Of a DNA stretch of 64,000 nt, positions 1-8,736 are shown in pieces (the first letter of the stretch is position 1; each line of letters opens with the position of its first letter). Below the pieces are notes generated by a model. It did not search any database and was not told where the DNA came from. It saw nothing but the letters and a program-made list of their open reading frames with translations. The translations under genes and the position numbers were made by a program. Source of the DNA: Sphingomonas zeae (GTDB lineage Bacteria > Pseudomonadota > Alphaproteobacteria > Sphingomonadales > Sphingomonadaceae). Location of the stretch: positions 124,001 to 188,000 of the forward strand of contig NZ_JACIFA010000002.1 of the NCBI RefSeq assembly GCF_014197135.1. The letters run 5' to 3'.

Positions 1-1887
1 GATCCGCGTCTCGACCACCTGTCCGACATGCTCGGACAGATAGGCCGCGACATAGCGGTCGATCGTCTCGCGCTCCGCCTCCATCGCGCGGCGCTCATAT
101 TGGCTGATCGCGGTGCCCAGCCGTTCCATCTCGTCACCCTCGGGCAGCAATCCACCATCGCCCAGCTTGTACGCGCCGACCAGCGCGCGGTGGACGACGA
201 GGTCGGCATAGCGCCGGATCGGCGAAGTGAAATGCGCATAGGAGCCGAGAGACAGGCCGAAATGCCCCTGATTGACCGGCGCATAATAGGCTTGCGTCTG
301 CGAACGCAGGATCTGCTCCATCACCTGCGGCTTGAAATCCGCGTCGCCGATCTTGTCGATGATCCGGTTGAAGGTCGCCGGGCGGATCACCTGTCCCATC
401 GCGAAGGGAATGTCGAAGGTTTCGAGATACTCCTTCAACGCGACCAGCTTGGTGCGGCTGGGCACTTCATGGACGCGGTACATGACCGGGGCCTTCTTCG
501 CCTCCAGCGCCTTGGCGGCGGCGACATTGGCGGCGATCATGTAATCCTCGATCAGCCGGTGCGCATCCAGCCGCGCGCGCGGCGCGACCGACAGGATGCG
601 GCCATTCTGGTCGAGCACGACCCGCCGCTCGGGCAGGTCGAGGTCGAGCGGCTGGCGATCGTCGCGCGCCTTGGCTAGCGCGGCCCAGCAGTCCCAGAGC
701 GGGCGCAATGCCGTCTCGGTCAGCGGATGCGACAATTCGCCGTCGATCGCGGCCTGCGCATCCTCGTAAGCGATATTCGCCGCCAGCCGCACGACCGCGC
801 GGGTGAAGCGGAAGCCCTTGAGCTTGCCGTCCTTCGTCACCTGGAGATGACAGGCGAGCGCGGCGCGGTCTTCACCCTCCTTCAGCGAACAGACGTCCGC
901 CGACAGGATTTCAGGCAGCATCGGCACGACCCGATCGGGGAAATAGACCGAATTGCCCCGCCGCCGCGCATCCTTGTCGATCGCCGAGCCGGGGCGAACA
1001 TAGAAGCTGACATCGGCGATCGCGACGATGGCGCGCCAGCCTTCGGGATTGGCGGGGTCATCGTCGGGCGCCGCCCAGACCGCGTCGTCATGGTCGCGCG
1101 CATCGACCGGATCGATCGCGACGATGGGCAGATCGCGCAGATCCTCGCGGTCGTCGCCCAAAGGCTGGCGCGCGACGCGCTCGGCTTCTTCCAGCGTCTC
1201 GGGCTGGAAGCGGTCGGGAATTTCGAACTTGTGGATCGCGATCAGCGAGAAGCTGCGCGGGGCGAAGGGATCGCCCAGCCGCTCGACCACCCGCGCGGTG
1301 ATGCGTGGCGGCCGGCCCGCCTTCTCGGCCAGCACCAGGTCGCCCGCTTCCGCGCCGCCGGTGTCCGACACCATCATCTCGCGCCGGTCCTTCTTGTCGA
1401 CGCTGGTCAGCCAGAAACGCCCCGCTTCCTCGCGCAGCACGCCCAGCACCTGTTCGGAGGCGGGCGCGATGGTCTTCATGACGTGCGCGATCCAGCCGCC
1501 ACCGGCTTCCTCGGTACGCGCCAGCACCCGCTGGCCGATGCCAAGGCTGCCGCGCTTGCGCTCGCGGATGCGCAACCGGGGAATGGGGATGCCGTCCGCT
1601 TCCCAGCGTTCGGGCTGGCCCCAGACATTGCCGCCGTCATCGACATCCACGACGCGCAGCACCGTCACCTTGGGCAGCCCGCCCATCTTGTGAAAGGCGC
1701 GGCCGGGCGCGCTGTCGATCAGCCCTTCATCGGCCATGTCCTTGAGCAGCGCCTTCAGCCCGATCTTCTCCTGCGCCGACAGGCCAAAGGCCCGCGCGAT
1801 CTCGCGCTTGCCAGCGGGCTGGTCCGACTGTTCGATGAAGGCGAGGATTTGCTCACGGGTCGGCAGACCCGGCTGGGGTTTTTTCAT
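1..1887 (-). CDS. rnr: Ribonuclease R (5' part; 3' end lies beyond the window)
   Basis: Processive 3'-to-5' exoribonuclease of the RNB family, which degrades structured RNA and takes part in RNA quality control. Read on the minus strand from ATG at 1887 (MKKPQPGLPTREQIL), the frame stays open to base 1, giving about 629 residues. An N-terminal winged-helix-like region is followed by cold-shock-type domains and then the RNB catalytic domain. The acidic motif DPVDARDHDDAVW (coded near 1070-1115) carries the Asp cluster expected to bind the catalytic metals. Near the edge, the sequence RYVAAYLSEHVGQ is the usual entry to the C-terminal S1 domain, so the S1 and basic tail are missing only because the window ends. 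The assignment is firm; whether the gene is intact cannot be judged. Confidence 0.95.
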   Translation of the reverse strand, partial: MKKPQPGLPTREQILAFIEQSDQPAGKREIARAFGLSAQEKIGLKALLKDMADEGLIDSAPGRAFHKMGGLPKVTVLRVVDVDDGGNVWGQPERWEADGIPIPRLRIRERKRGSLGIGQRVLARTEEAGGGWIAHVMKTIAPASEQVLGVLREEAGRFWLTSVDKKDRREMMVSDTGGAEAGDLVLAEKAGRPPRITARVVERLGDPFAPRSFSLIAIHKFEIPDRFQPETLEEAERVARQPLGDDREDLRDLPIVAIDPVDARDHDDAVWAAPDDDPANPEGWRAIVAIADVSFYVRPGSAIDKDARRRGNSVYFPDRVVPMLPEILSADVCSLKEGEDRAALACHLQVTKDGKLKGFRFTRAVVRLAANIAYEDAQAAIDGELSHPLTETALRPLWDCWAALAKARDDRQPLDLDLPERRVVLDQNGRILSVAPRARLDAHRLIEDYMIAANVAAAKALEAKKAPVMYRVHEVPSRTKLVALKEYLETFDIPFAMGQVIRPATFNRIIDKIGDADFKPQVMEQILRSQTQAYYAPVNQGHFGLSLGSYAHFTSPIRRYADLVVHRALVGAYKLGDGGLLPEGDEMERLGTAISQYERRAMEAERETIDRYVAAYLSEHVGQVVETRI

Positions 1888-1930
1888 GGCGTTGAGATAG
1901 GGGGTAGGGCGGGCGGCGTCACCCCTTCAA

Positions 1931-2056
1931 TCCTCCCCGGCACGGGGAGGGGGACCAGCCGCAGGCTGGTGGAGGGGGATCGCCGCAAATGACTCGCGTT
2001 GTCGAAGTCCCCCTCCATCATGCTACGCATGGTCCCCCTCCCCTTGCAGGGGAGGA
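1931..2056. repeat. Dispersed palindromic intergenic repeat, family A (copy 1)
   Basis: Begins with CCTCCCCGGCACGGGGAGG and ends with a CCCTTGCAGGGGAGG arm, with GGGACC and CATGCTACGCATGG elements between. The same architecture recurs near 14.1, 27.7, 46.3, 50.9 and 58.1 kb, always between genes. It fills the gap between the divergent rnr and GH20 genes. Transcripts from either strand would fold strongly. Confidence 0.8.
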
Positions 2057-2111
2057 ATGGAAACGTCATGATCCAATGTAATACCAGTATAGCTTGGCGG
2101 GACGGGCGGAC

Positions 2112-4607
2112 ATGATGACTCTATGGGCTTCGGCCGCGATCCTTGCGGCGGCCCCGGCGGCGCAGGCCGACCTGGACCGGTTGGCGGCCACGCTCGGCTA
2201 TCGCTACACCATCCTGACCAACCAGCCGGTATCCTGCCCCACCGGCATCCCGCGCTGTTTCGAGGCGGACATTGCCATCGCCGTGCCCGCCGACGCGCCC
2301 AGCCTTCCGGTCGAAATCCGCTATAGCTTGGTCAACCCGGTGCTGAAGATCGACAGCGATACGTTCGACAATCGCACGATCAACGGCGACCTGAACGTCC
2401 TGACGCTGAAGCCCGGCCAGCAGTTGAAGGCGGGCCAGACCTATCATGTGAAGCTGACCGGCCTGGGCGCATTCTTCTCGCGCAACCACATGATGCCCAA
2501 TGCGATGCTGGCGGCCCAGGGCCTTGCGCCGCGCATCATAGCCGCGACCCGGACCGGGACGGACCCGGAGACGGGGCTGGAAACCTTGCCCTTCGTCGCG
2601 CCCATGACCGACGAAGCGGCACTCGCCCGCGGCGCGCCCGAAGATCAGACGGTGTGGCGGACGCCCGAGCGCGCCTTTGCGCTTTATGCCGAGCGTGGCG
2701 CGGCCACGCCGGTCGATGTCGCGATCCTGCCCAAGCCGACGAAGGTCACGCGACCTTCCGGTGCGCCGGTGGATCTGTCGAAGGGGCTGCGCGTCACCAC
2801 GCAAGGCTTCACGCGCGCCGCCATCGCGCCTGCGCTGGCCGGATTGCCCATGGGAACGGTGCCGCTCACCATCCGCAAACAGGCAGGAATCCTGCCCGAG
2901 GGTTATCGCCTGACCATCGGACAGGGCGGCGTGACCGTAGCGGCGGCGGATGCGGCGGGGGCATCCTATGCCCTACGCTCGCTGGCCCAGCAGATGGCGG
3001 CTGAGGGAACGACGCTCCGCCCGCTCATGGTCGAGGACGCGCCGCGCTACGGCTTTCGCGGGCTGCACATCGATCTGGCGCGCAACTTTCACAGCAAGGC
3101 CGAAATCCTGAAGCTGATCGAGCAGATGGCGGCGTACAAGCTCAACACGCTGCACCTGCATCTCGGCGATGACGAAGGCTGGCGGCTGCAGATCGCCGCG
3201 CTCCCCGAATTGACCGAGGTCGGGGCCTATCGCTGCGCCGACCTGAGCGAGAAGACCTGTTTGTCGCCGCAACTCGGCGCCGATCCTGCGAGGGATGCGC
3301 CGACCAATGGCTATCTGACCGCCACCGACTATTCCGAAATCCTGCGTGCGGCGGCCGCCCGCCAGATCGCGGTCATCCCGTCCTTCGACATGCCGGGCCA
3401 TTCACGTGCGGCGATCCGGTCGATGGAGGTGCGTTACCAGCGGCTGATGGCCAAGGGCGACCGCGCGGAGGCGGAGCGTTTCCGATTGGTCGAGCCGGAC
3501 GACACCACCCGCTATTCCAGCGTCCAGCATTATGACGACAATACGCTGAACGTCTGTATCGACAGCACTTATCGCTTCATCGACACGGTGATCGACGACA
3601 TCGCCCGGTTGCACCGGGCGGCGGGGGTGCCGCTGACCACCTATCATATCGGCGCGGACGAGACGGCGGGGGCATGGGCCAATTCGCCCGCCTGCAAGGT
3701 GATGATGGGCAGGACCGGGCTGCAACCGAAGCAGCTCGGCGCCTATTTCATCGAGCGGATTTCCGCCGATCTCGCCAAGCGCGGTATCGCGGTCGCGGGG
3801 TGGAGCGATGGCCTGGGTCGTACCGACCCCGCAAAAATGCCTGCCAAGGTGCAGACCAATATCTGGAGCAATCTGCACGCGGGCGGCGTCGCCGAGGCGC
3901 ATGGTCAGGCCAATCGCGGGTGGAAGACGGTGCTGTCGATCCCCGACCTTGGCTATTTCGACATGCCCTATGCCGCCGATCCGAACGAGACGGGCTATGA
4001 CTGGGCTTCGCGCGGGGTCGACAGTTTTCAGGTGTTCGGCTTCATGCCGGGCAATCTGCCCGTCAATGCCGCGCTGATCCCCAACATTCTGGCGCAGCCC
4101 AAGACCATTGCGGACAGCGTGCCGCTCCAGCCCGGCCGCGCGATCGCCGGGGTGCAGGCACAACTCTGGAGCGAGACCGTGCGCCGCGACAGTCAGGTCG
4201 ACTATATGCTGTTCCCGCGCCTGCTGGCGCTGGCCGAACGTGGCTGGAGCAAACCGGAATGGGAGCCCGCCTATGTGGCGGGGGCCAGCTATGATCCCAA
4301 GGATCCGCGCGTGGACCGGGCCAGGCTGCTGACCGGCTGGCGGGATTTCGCGGGCCGGATGGGCGTGCAGATGCGGATGCTCGACCGGGCGGGCGTGACC
4401 TATCGCCTCGCTCCGCCGGGCGCACGGATCGCGAACGGCAAGCTGGAGGCCAATAGCGAGTTTCCGGCCACCCCGATCGAGTATCGCACCAAGGGCACCG
4501 CATGGCGCCGTTATGACGGCCCGGTCGCGGTGACGGGGGCGGTCGAGCTTCGCACCCGCACCCCCGATGGCCGCCGCGCCAGCCGGACGGTTACGGTTTC
4601 GCCGTAA
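2112..4607 (+). CDS. Beta-N-acetylhexosaminidase, GH20 family (chitobiase-like)
   Basis: Exported enzyme that removes terminal N-acetylglucosamine or N-acetylgalactosamine from chito-oligosaccharides, glycans or wall fragments by substrate-assisted catalysis. From ATG 2112 the protein is 831 residues. A TTG lies 18 bases upstream, but the ATG begins a clean signal peptide (MMTLWASAAILAAAPAAQA). A chitobiase-type N-terminal domain (about 30-170) and a small alpha/beta domain (about 220-300) precede the GH20 TIM barrel (about 300-720), which has HLHLGDDEGWR and HIGADE with the catalytic pair D516/E517. A beta-rich C-terminal domain resembling the chitobiase C-terminal fold follows. It converges on the GH84 gene with a 17-base overlap, so both probably process related amino sugars. 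The exact substrate is not predictable. Confidence 0.93.
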   Translation: MMTLWASAAILAAAPAAQADLDRLAATLGYRYTILTNQPVSCPTGIPRCFEADIAIAVPADAPSLPVEIRYSLVNPVLKIDSDTFDNRTINGDLNVLTLKPGQQLKAGQTYHVKLTGLGAFFSRNHMMPNAMLAAQGLAPRIIAATRTGTDPETGLETLPFVAPMTDEAALARGAPEDQTVWRTPERAFALYAERGAATPVDVAILPKPTKVTRPSGAPVDLSKGLRVTTQGFTRAAIAPALAGLPMGTVPLTIRKQAGILPEGYRLTIGQGGVTVAAADAAGASYALRSLAQQMAAEGTTLRPLMVEDAPRYGFRGLHIDLARNFHSKAEILKLIEQMAAYKLNTLHLHLGDDEGWRLQIAALPELTEVGAYRCADLSEKTCLSPQLGADPARDAPTNGYLTATDYSEILRAAAARQIAVIPSFDMPGHSRAAIRSMEVRYQRLMAKGDRAEAERFRLVEPDDTTRYSSVQHYDDNTLNVCIDSTYRFIDTVIDDIARLHRAAGVPLTTYHIGADETAGAWANSPACKVMMGRTGLQPKQLGAYFIERISADLAKRGIAVAGWSDGLGRTDPAKMPAKVQTNIWSNLHAGGVAEAHGQANRGWKTVLSIPDLGYFDMPYAADPNETGYDWASRGVDSFQVFGFMPGNLPVNAALIPNILAQPKTIADSVPLQPGRAIAGVQAQLWSETVRRDSQVDYMLFPRLLALAERGWSKPEWEPAYVAGASYDPKDPRVDRARLLTGWRDFAGRMGVQMRMLDRAGVTYRLAPPGARIANGKLEANSEFPATPIEYRTKGTAWRRYDGPVAVTGAVELRTRTPDGRRASRTVTVSP

Positions 4608-4610
4608 CCG
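4588..4610. terminator. Hairpin spanning both stop codons of the convergent hexosaminidase genes
   Basis: A perfect 9-bp inverted repeat (CGGTTACGG / CCGTAACCG, arms 4588-4596 and 4602-4610) with a 5-base loop. The stop codon of the GH20 gene (4605-4607) lies in one arm and that of the GH84 gene (4591-4593, minus strand) in the other. There is no T-run, so it may act as a compact two-way terminator or 3'-end stabiliser. Confidence 0.55.
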
Positions 4611-6540
4611 CAATCAGGCCGGGCGCGTCCGCGATGAAGGTGTCGAGCACGCCATCGGCGATCTTGATCGGCCCGTCGAAGCGCACCGCGCCCTTGATGC
4701 TCTGCACGGCGGCGGCCTGAGCGGCGATCCGCTTGGCATCGGCGAAATAGCGGGTCGCCGCCGCATTGCCCTTGTCCGCTGCCTCCAGCCCGGCGGCGGT
4801 CTGTTGCAGCGCGCGACCCCAAAGCTGCATCGCCTCCAGCCAGGGTGCGGCCTGCTCGGCAAAAGCCGGATCGACCACGCCCGCGCGGATCGTGTCGGGC
4901 GCATCGGCCAGCGCATCGGCCTTGGCGTGGAGCTCGGCCAATGCGGCACGGCGTTCGCGCTCGTCGCCGTCCGCCAGCGCCTCACGCACATGGTCGAGCA
5001 GCGCCTTCAGTCTTGGCGCCTGTTCCTGCCAGGGCTGGCTGCCAAAGGTGGGGGCAAGATGCTGGGTGTCGAACAATTGCAGCAGCGCAGCCGTCGCGCG
5101 CGTGTCGCCGCCCGCCAGATCGCGCGCGGCATAATGCCAGGTGCGCTGGGCATCATAGCCCTTGTCGTTCCACCCGAATGCCAGCACGCCCGTCACCGCG
5201 ACGCGGCTGGGCGCTTCCTGGTTCATGGGGTTGGACAGGATGCCGGTCAGCTCGGTCGACAGCCCGGCCTCGCGCTTGGCGTAAGGGGCCAGCAGCAGCC
5301 GCCCCGCCGAGCTGGCATAGTCGTTGACCGGATAATTGTCCCAGAGCAGCGTCTTGCGCCCGAACGCCTTGGTCGCGGCCTTCGCATCGGGGACGGAGAT
5401 GGCGGGCGGCACGACGTCGGTGCCGGTCCACTGAACGACGATGCGCGGGTTCAGGTTCGCCCGCAGCGCCGCCTTGTAAGGACTTTCCTTGGCATCATAA
5501 TATTCGGTCGGCACCATGATCAGCGGGCGTGAGGCGGGATCCTGTTTCAGCAGGTCGGCCTGTACGGCGTTCAGCAGCTTGGACTGGGCGACGCCCGCCG
5601 CTTGCGCGCCCGACGGACCGAACGCGGCCTTGTCGGCCTCGCAATTCCATTTCTGATATTCGATGTCGTCGAGCGCGACATAGAAGCTGTGCACCCCGAT
5701 CCCGCGCAACGCCGCGAATTTGCGCAGCAGCGCCTGCTCGTCCGCCGGGTCGGAGAAGCAGATGCTCGGCCCCGGCGAGATAGCATAGACGAAGTTCACA
5801 TGATTAGCCTTGGCCCGTGCAGCCAACGTGCCCAGTCCCGCCAGCGTCGCGGCAGGATAGGGCTCGCGCCACTTATCACGCGCGAAGGGATCGTCTTTGG
5901 GGCTGTAGACATAGGTGTTGGCCTTCATCTGGCCGAGGAAGTCCAGATGCTTGGTCCGGTCGGTCATCGACCACGGCTTGCCGTAGAAACCCTCGATCGT
6001 GCCGCGGATCGGCATGGCGGGATGATCGCGGATGGTCAGCGCGGGAATGGTCTGGCGGGTCAGCAACTGGCGGAGGGTCTGGGCGGCGTGGAACAGCCCG
6101 TCCGCGTCATGCCCTGCCACTGTGATGAGCCCCCCCTGACCGGAGGCGTGCGTGGCCAGCGTATAGCCCTCGGGCGCATCGTCGGGGCTGGCCTTGCTGC
6201 GCGACAGGGCCTCGCGCACCAGCGCCGCGCTGTCCGGGCCGATCACGATGGTCGGGCCGTCCAGCGCGGCGGGCAGACGCCTGGCCGTGACGATGTCGGT
6301 GACACCAGCCTGGCTCAGCAGGTCGCGGACCAGCGTGGCGGTTTCTGGCTCGGTGCCGGGCGCGACGATCAGCGTGACCGAGCGGCCCAGCGTCAGCGTG
6401 CCGTCGCCCAGCGTCATCGTGGCGGGGGCGGGGAAGATCGCGGGAAGGGTGGCGGGTCTTGCCTGAGCCGCCGGAGCAAGCGCCGTAAATGCGATCGCCG
6501 CCAAGGCCGCACCCGTCCATCTGTTCGCCGCCCGCGTCAT
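4591..6540 (-). CDS. Beta-N-acetylglucosaminidase, GH84 (O-GlcNAcase/hyaluronidase-like)
   Basis: Exported retaining beta-N-acetylglucosaminidase of the family that includes bacterial O-GlcNAcase homologues. The start is ATG at 6540, preceded by GGAGG six bases upstream; a TTG six bases further up is less likely. The protein has 649 residues. A signal peptide (ending TALAPAAQA) is followed by a hexosaminidase-like N-terminal domain (about 30-150). The GH84 barrel then shows GFYGKPWS, YVYSPKDDP and FYVALDDIEY, where D291/D292 form the expected catalytic Asp pair. A helical C-terminal region follows. In bacteria the substrate could be GlcNAc-decorated glycans or mucin-type material, since protein O-GlcNAc is not established here. 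It is convergent with the GH20 gene. Confidence 0.92.
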   Translation of the reverse strand: MTRAANRWTGAALAAIAFTALAPAAQARPATLPAIFPAPATMTLGDGTLTLGRSVTLIVAPGTEPETATLVRDLLSQAGVTDIVTARRLPAALDGPTIVIGPDSAALVREALSRSKASPDDAPEGYTLATHASGQGGLITVAGHDADGLFHAAQTLRQLLTRQTIPALTIRDHPAMPIRGTIEGFYGKPWSMTDRTKHLDFLGQMKANTYVYSPKDDPFARDKWREPYPAATLAGLGTLAARAKANHVNFVYAISPGPSICFSDPADEQALLRKFAALRGIGVHSFYVALDDIEYQKWNCEADKAAFGPSGAQAAGVAQSKLLNAVQADLLKQDPASRPLIMVPTEYYDAKESPYKAALRANLNPRIVVQWTGTDVVPPAISVPDAKAATKAFGRKTLLWDNYPVNDYASSAGRLLLAPYAKREAGLSTELTGILSNPMNQEAPSRVAVTGVLAFGWNDKGYDAQRTWHYAARDLAGGDTRATAALLQLFDTQHLAPTFGSQPWQEQAPRLKALLDHVREALADGDERERRAALAELHAKADALADAPDTIRAGVVDPAFAEQAAPWLEAMQLWGRALQQTAAGLEAADKGNAAATRYFADAKRIAAQAAAVQSIKGAVRFDGPIKIADGVLDTFIADAPGLIAVTAKP

Positions 6541-6673
6541 CCTCAACCTCCGGTATTGAAATGGTATTGTAGGAGCCTAGGGGAGCAGGGAATGGGCTGC
6601 AAGCGCGATCATGGGCGGTGTTTCAGTGGCTTGGCTTGATACCTTAGCGAGATGACGGCTTACTCCAAACCGC

Positions 6674-6700
6674 CGGTCAGCCTGAACGAAGTCGGAGGGC
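6674..6700. repeat. Degenerate copy of intergenic repeat family B
   Basis: CGGTCAGCCTGAACGAAGTC resembles the better-preserved GTTCAGCCTGAGCGAAGTCG units at 48.7 and 56.3 kb. It lies in the 202-base gap between the GH84 start and the ABC transporter stop; nothing else is evident in that gap. Confidence 0.5.
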
Positions 6701-6742
6701 AGGGGGGAGCTAGCGCTCAAAAATGGTACTAAACCGGCTATA

Positions 6743-8527
6743 TCACTCGTGAAATTGCAGGCTCGCCAATCGCGCATATAGCCCGCCGCCCGCGATCAGA
6801 TCGGCGTGCCGCCCTTGCTCGACGATCCGCCCGCCGTCCATCACCACGATCCGCTCGGCGGCGCGTACCGTCGCCAGCCGGTGAGCAATGACCAGCGTCG
6901 TGCGGTTCGCCATCAGCCGTTCCAGCGCCTGCTGGACCAACTGCTCGCTCTCGGCATCCAGCGCGCTGGTCGCTTCGTCGAGCAGCAGGATCGGCGCATC
7001 GCGCAGCAGCGCGCGGGCAATGGTGATCCGCTGGCGCTGGCCGCCCGACAGCCGCGCGCCGCCCTCGCCCAGGAAAGTGTCGAGCCCCTGCGGCAGGGCG
7101 CGCAGGAACTCGGCGGCATTGGCGGCTTCGGCGGCCGCCCAGAGTTCGTCGTCGCTTGCGTCCCACCGACCATAGCGTAGATTGTCGCGCGCCGAGGCAC
7201 CGAAGATCACCGTCTCCTGCGGCACCATCGCGATGCGCGCGCGGATCGCGGCCGGGTCGGCATCCCGAAGCGACACGCCGTCGAGCGAGATCGTCCCGCT
7301 CTGAGGGTCATAGAAACGCTCGGCCAGCTGGAACAGCGTCGACTTGCCCGCTCCCGACGGGCCGACCACCGCCACCGTCTCACCGGGGCGGATGTCGAGC
7401 GAGAAGTCGTTCAGCGCCGCCACTTCGGGGCGGGTCGGATAGTGGAACACGACATGATCGAAGCGCAGCGCGCCCATCGGAATGACCGGCAGCACGGCCG
7501 GGGCGGGGGGTGGCGCAATCTCGGGCTCTTCGGCGAGCAACTCGGCCAGCCGTTGCGCCGCGCCCGAGGCGCGCAGGATATCCCCCCACACCTCGGTCAA
7601 AGCCTGGAACGCGCCCGCAACCAGCATCCCCGTCACCACGAACGCGGTCAGCGACCCGCCCGACAGTCGCCCGCTGGCGACATCGGCGACGGCTTCCCAC
7701 AGCAGCAGCGTGAGACCGCCGAAGAACAGGCCGATGACCATCGCCGTCATCACCGCGCGCAGCAGGAACCGCTTGCGCGAGGTCGCAAAGCCGTTGCTGA
7801 CCGCCAGCTCGAACCGTTCGGCCTCGCGCCGTTCCTGCCCGAAGGCCTGTACGACCTTCATCGCGCCCAGTGTCTCGACCGCCGTCGCGCCGATATCGGC
7901 CAGCCGGTCCTGGCTGTCGCGCGAATAGCTGCGCACCTTCTTGCCGAGCAGTACGATGGGCAGGACAATCAGGGGGATGCAGACCAGCAGCGACAGGGTC
8001 AGCTTGGGCGACAAGGCGAAGAGATAGATGGTGCCGCCGATTCCAATCACCGTGTTGCGCAACGCGATCGACACGGTCGAGCCGACCACCTGCTCGATGA
8101 TCGCGGTATCGGCGGTCAGGCGGCTGGCGATTTCGGACGGGCGGTTCTCCTCGAAATAACGCGGCGCCAGTCGAAGCAGATTGGCCTGCACCGCGACACG
8201 GATATCCGCGACCGTCCGCTCGCCCAGCCAGGACACGAAATAGAATCGGAACGCGGTCGCCACCGCCAGCACCAGGACGACCGCCAGCAGCCCCTGAAAA
8301 TAGGGCGCGATATTGCCTGTATCGGTCATTCGGCCAAAGCCGTGATCGATCACCTTCTGGAAGGTGCGCGGGATGAACAAGGTCGCGCTGGCCGCGACGA
8401 GCAGCGACAGCGCGGCCGCCGCCAGATGCGCCGGATAGCGCAGCGTGAAGCGCCAGACCATTTTGAGGTTGCTCAGGCGGCGGCTGGGCGGGACGGCGGG
8501 CTTGGGGGCAGCGGCGGATTTGGCCAT
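6743..8527 (-). CDS. ABC exporter half-transporter (fused permease and ATPase, MsbA/ABCB type)
   Basis: A 594-residue polypeptide, expected to homodimerise, that couples ATP hydrolysis to export of lipids, drugs or other hydrophobic compounds across the inner membrane. The ATG at 8527 (MAKSAAAPK) is preferred over an upstream TTG at 8566. The N-terminal half (about 25-320) has about six hydrophobic helices with the conserved intracellular-loop sequence around FDENRP-like residues. The C-terminal ATPase has Walker A VGPSGAGKSTL, signature LSGGQRQRI, Walker B ILLLDEATSALD and the H-loop AHRLAT. Nothing nearby reveals the substrate. It is divergent from the PHA depolymerase gene across a 209-base gap that contains a 10-bp inverted repeat. 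Confidence 0.93.
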   Translation of the reverse strand: MAKSAAAPKPAVPPSRRLSNLKMVWRFTLRYPAHLAAAALSLLVAASATLFIPRTFQKVIDHGFGRMTDTGNIAPYFQGLLAVVLVLAVATAFRFYFVSWLGERTVADIRVAVQANLLRLAPRYFEENRPSEIASRLTADTAIIEQVVGSTVSIALRNTVIGIGGTIYLFALSPKLTLSLLVCIPLIVLPIVLLGKKVRSYSRDSQDRLADIGATAVETLGAMKVVQAFGQERREAERFELAVSNGFATSRKRFLLRAVMTAMVIGLFFGGLTLLLWEAVADVASGRLSGGSLTAFVVTGMLVAGAFQALTEVWGDILRASGAAQRLAELLAEEPEIAPPPAPAVLPVIPMGALRFDHVVFHYPTRPEVAALNDFSLDIRPGETVAVVGPSGAGKSTLFQLAERFYDPQSGTISLDGVSLRDADPAAIRARIAMVPQETVIFGASARDNLRYGRWDASDDELWAAAEAANAAEFLRALPQGLDTFLGEGGARLSGGQRQRITIARALLRDAPILLLDEATSALDAESEQLVQQALERLMANRTTLVIAHRLATVRAAERIVVMDGGRIVEQGRHADLIAGGGLYARLASLQFHE

Positions 8528-8632
8528 GATGGGGCCGGGCCTAGCAGTGCCGGGACACGGGCTCAACGCCAGCGGCAGCGATCGCGCATCGTTCCGACGC
8601 TTTCGGGCGTTGAGGGAGGCGATGGATCACGG

Positions 8633-8669
8633 GCAAAATGACGCGATGGCCATATTCTGGTCATTTTGC
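8633..8669. promoter_or_regulatory. 10-bp inverted repeat between ABC exporter and phaZ (candidate operator)
   Basis: GCAAAATGAC (8633-8642) and GTCATTTTGC (8660-8669) are perfect inverted copies separated by 17 bases. The centre is about 85 bases upstream of phaZ and 125 upstream of the exporter. No gene ends here, so a terminator is unlikely and a regulator-binding site is the simpler reading. Confidence 0.45.
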
Positions 8670-8736
8670 GCAAACGGTTTCGTGATAAGCGGGAGGCGAT
8701 CATGGCTCCTGTTCGTGGAGCGCGAAGGAATCGACG

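Noticed and set aside
727..1992. Long plus-strand open frames opposite RNase R
   Set aside because: The minus strand carries clear RNase R motifs; the plus-strand product has the composition typical of antisense frames in GC-rich DNA.
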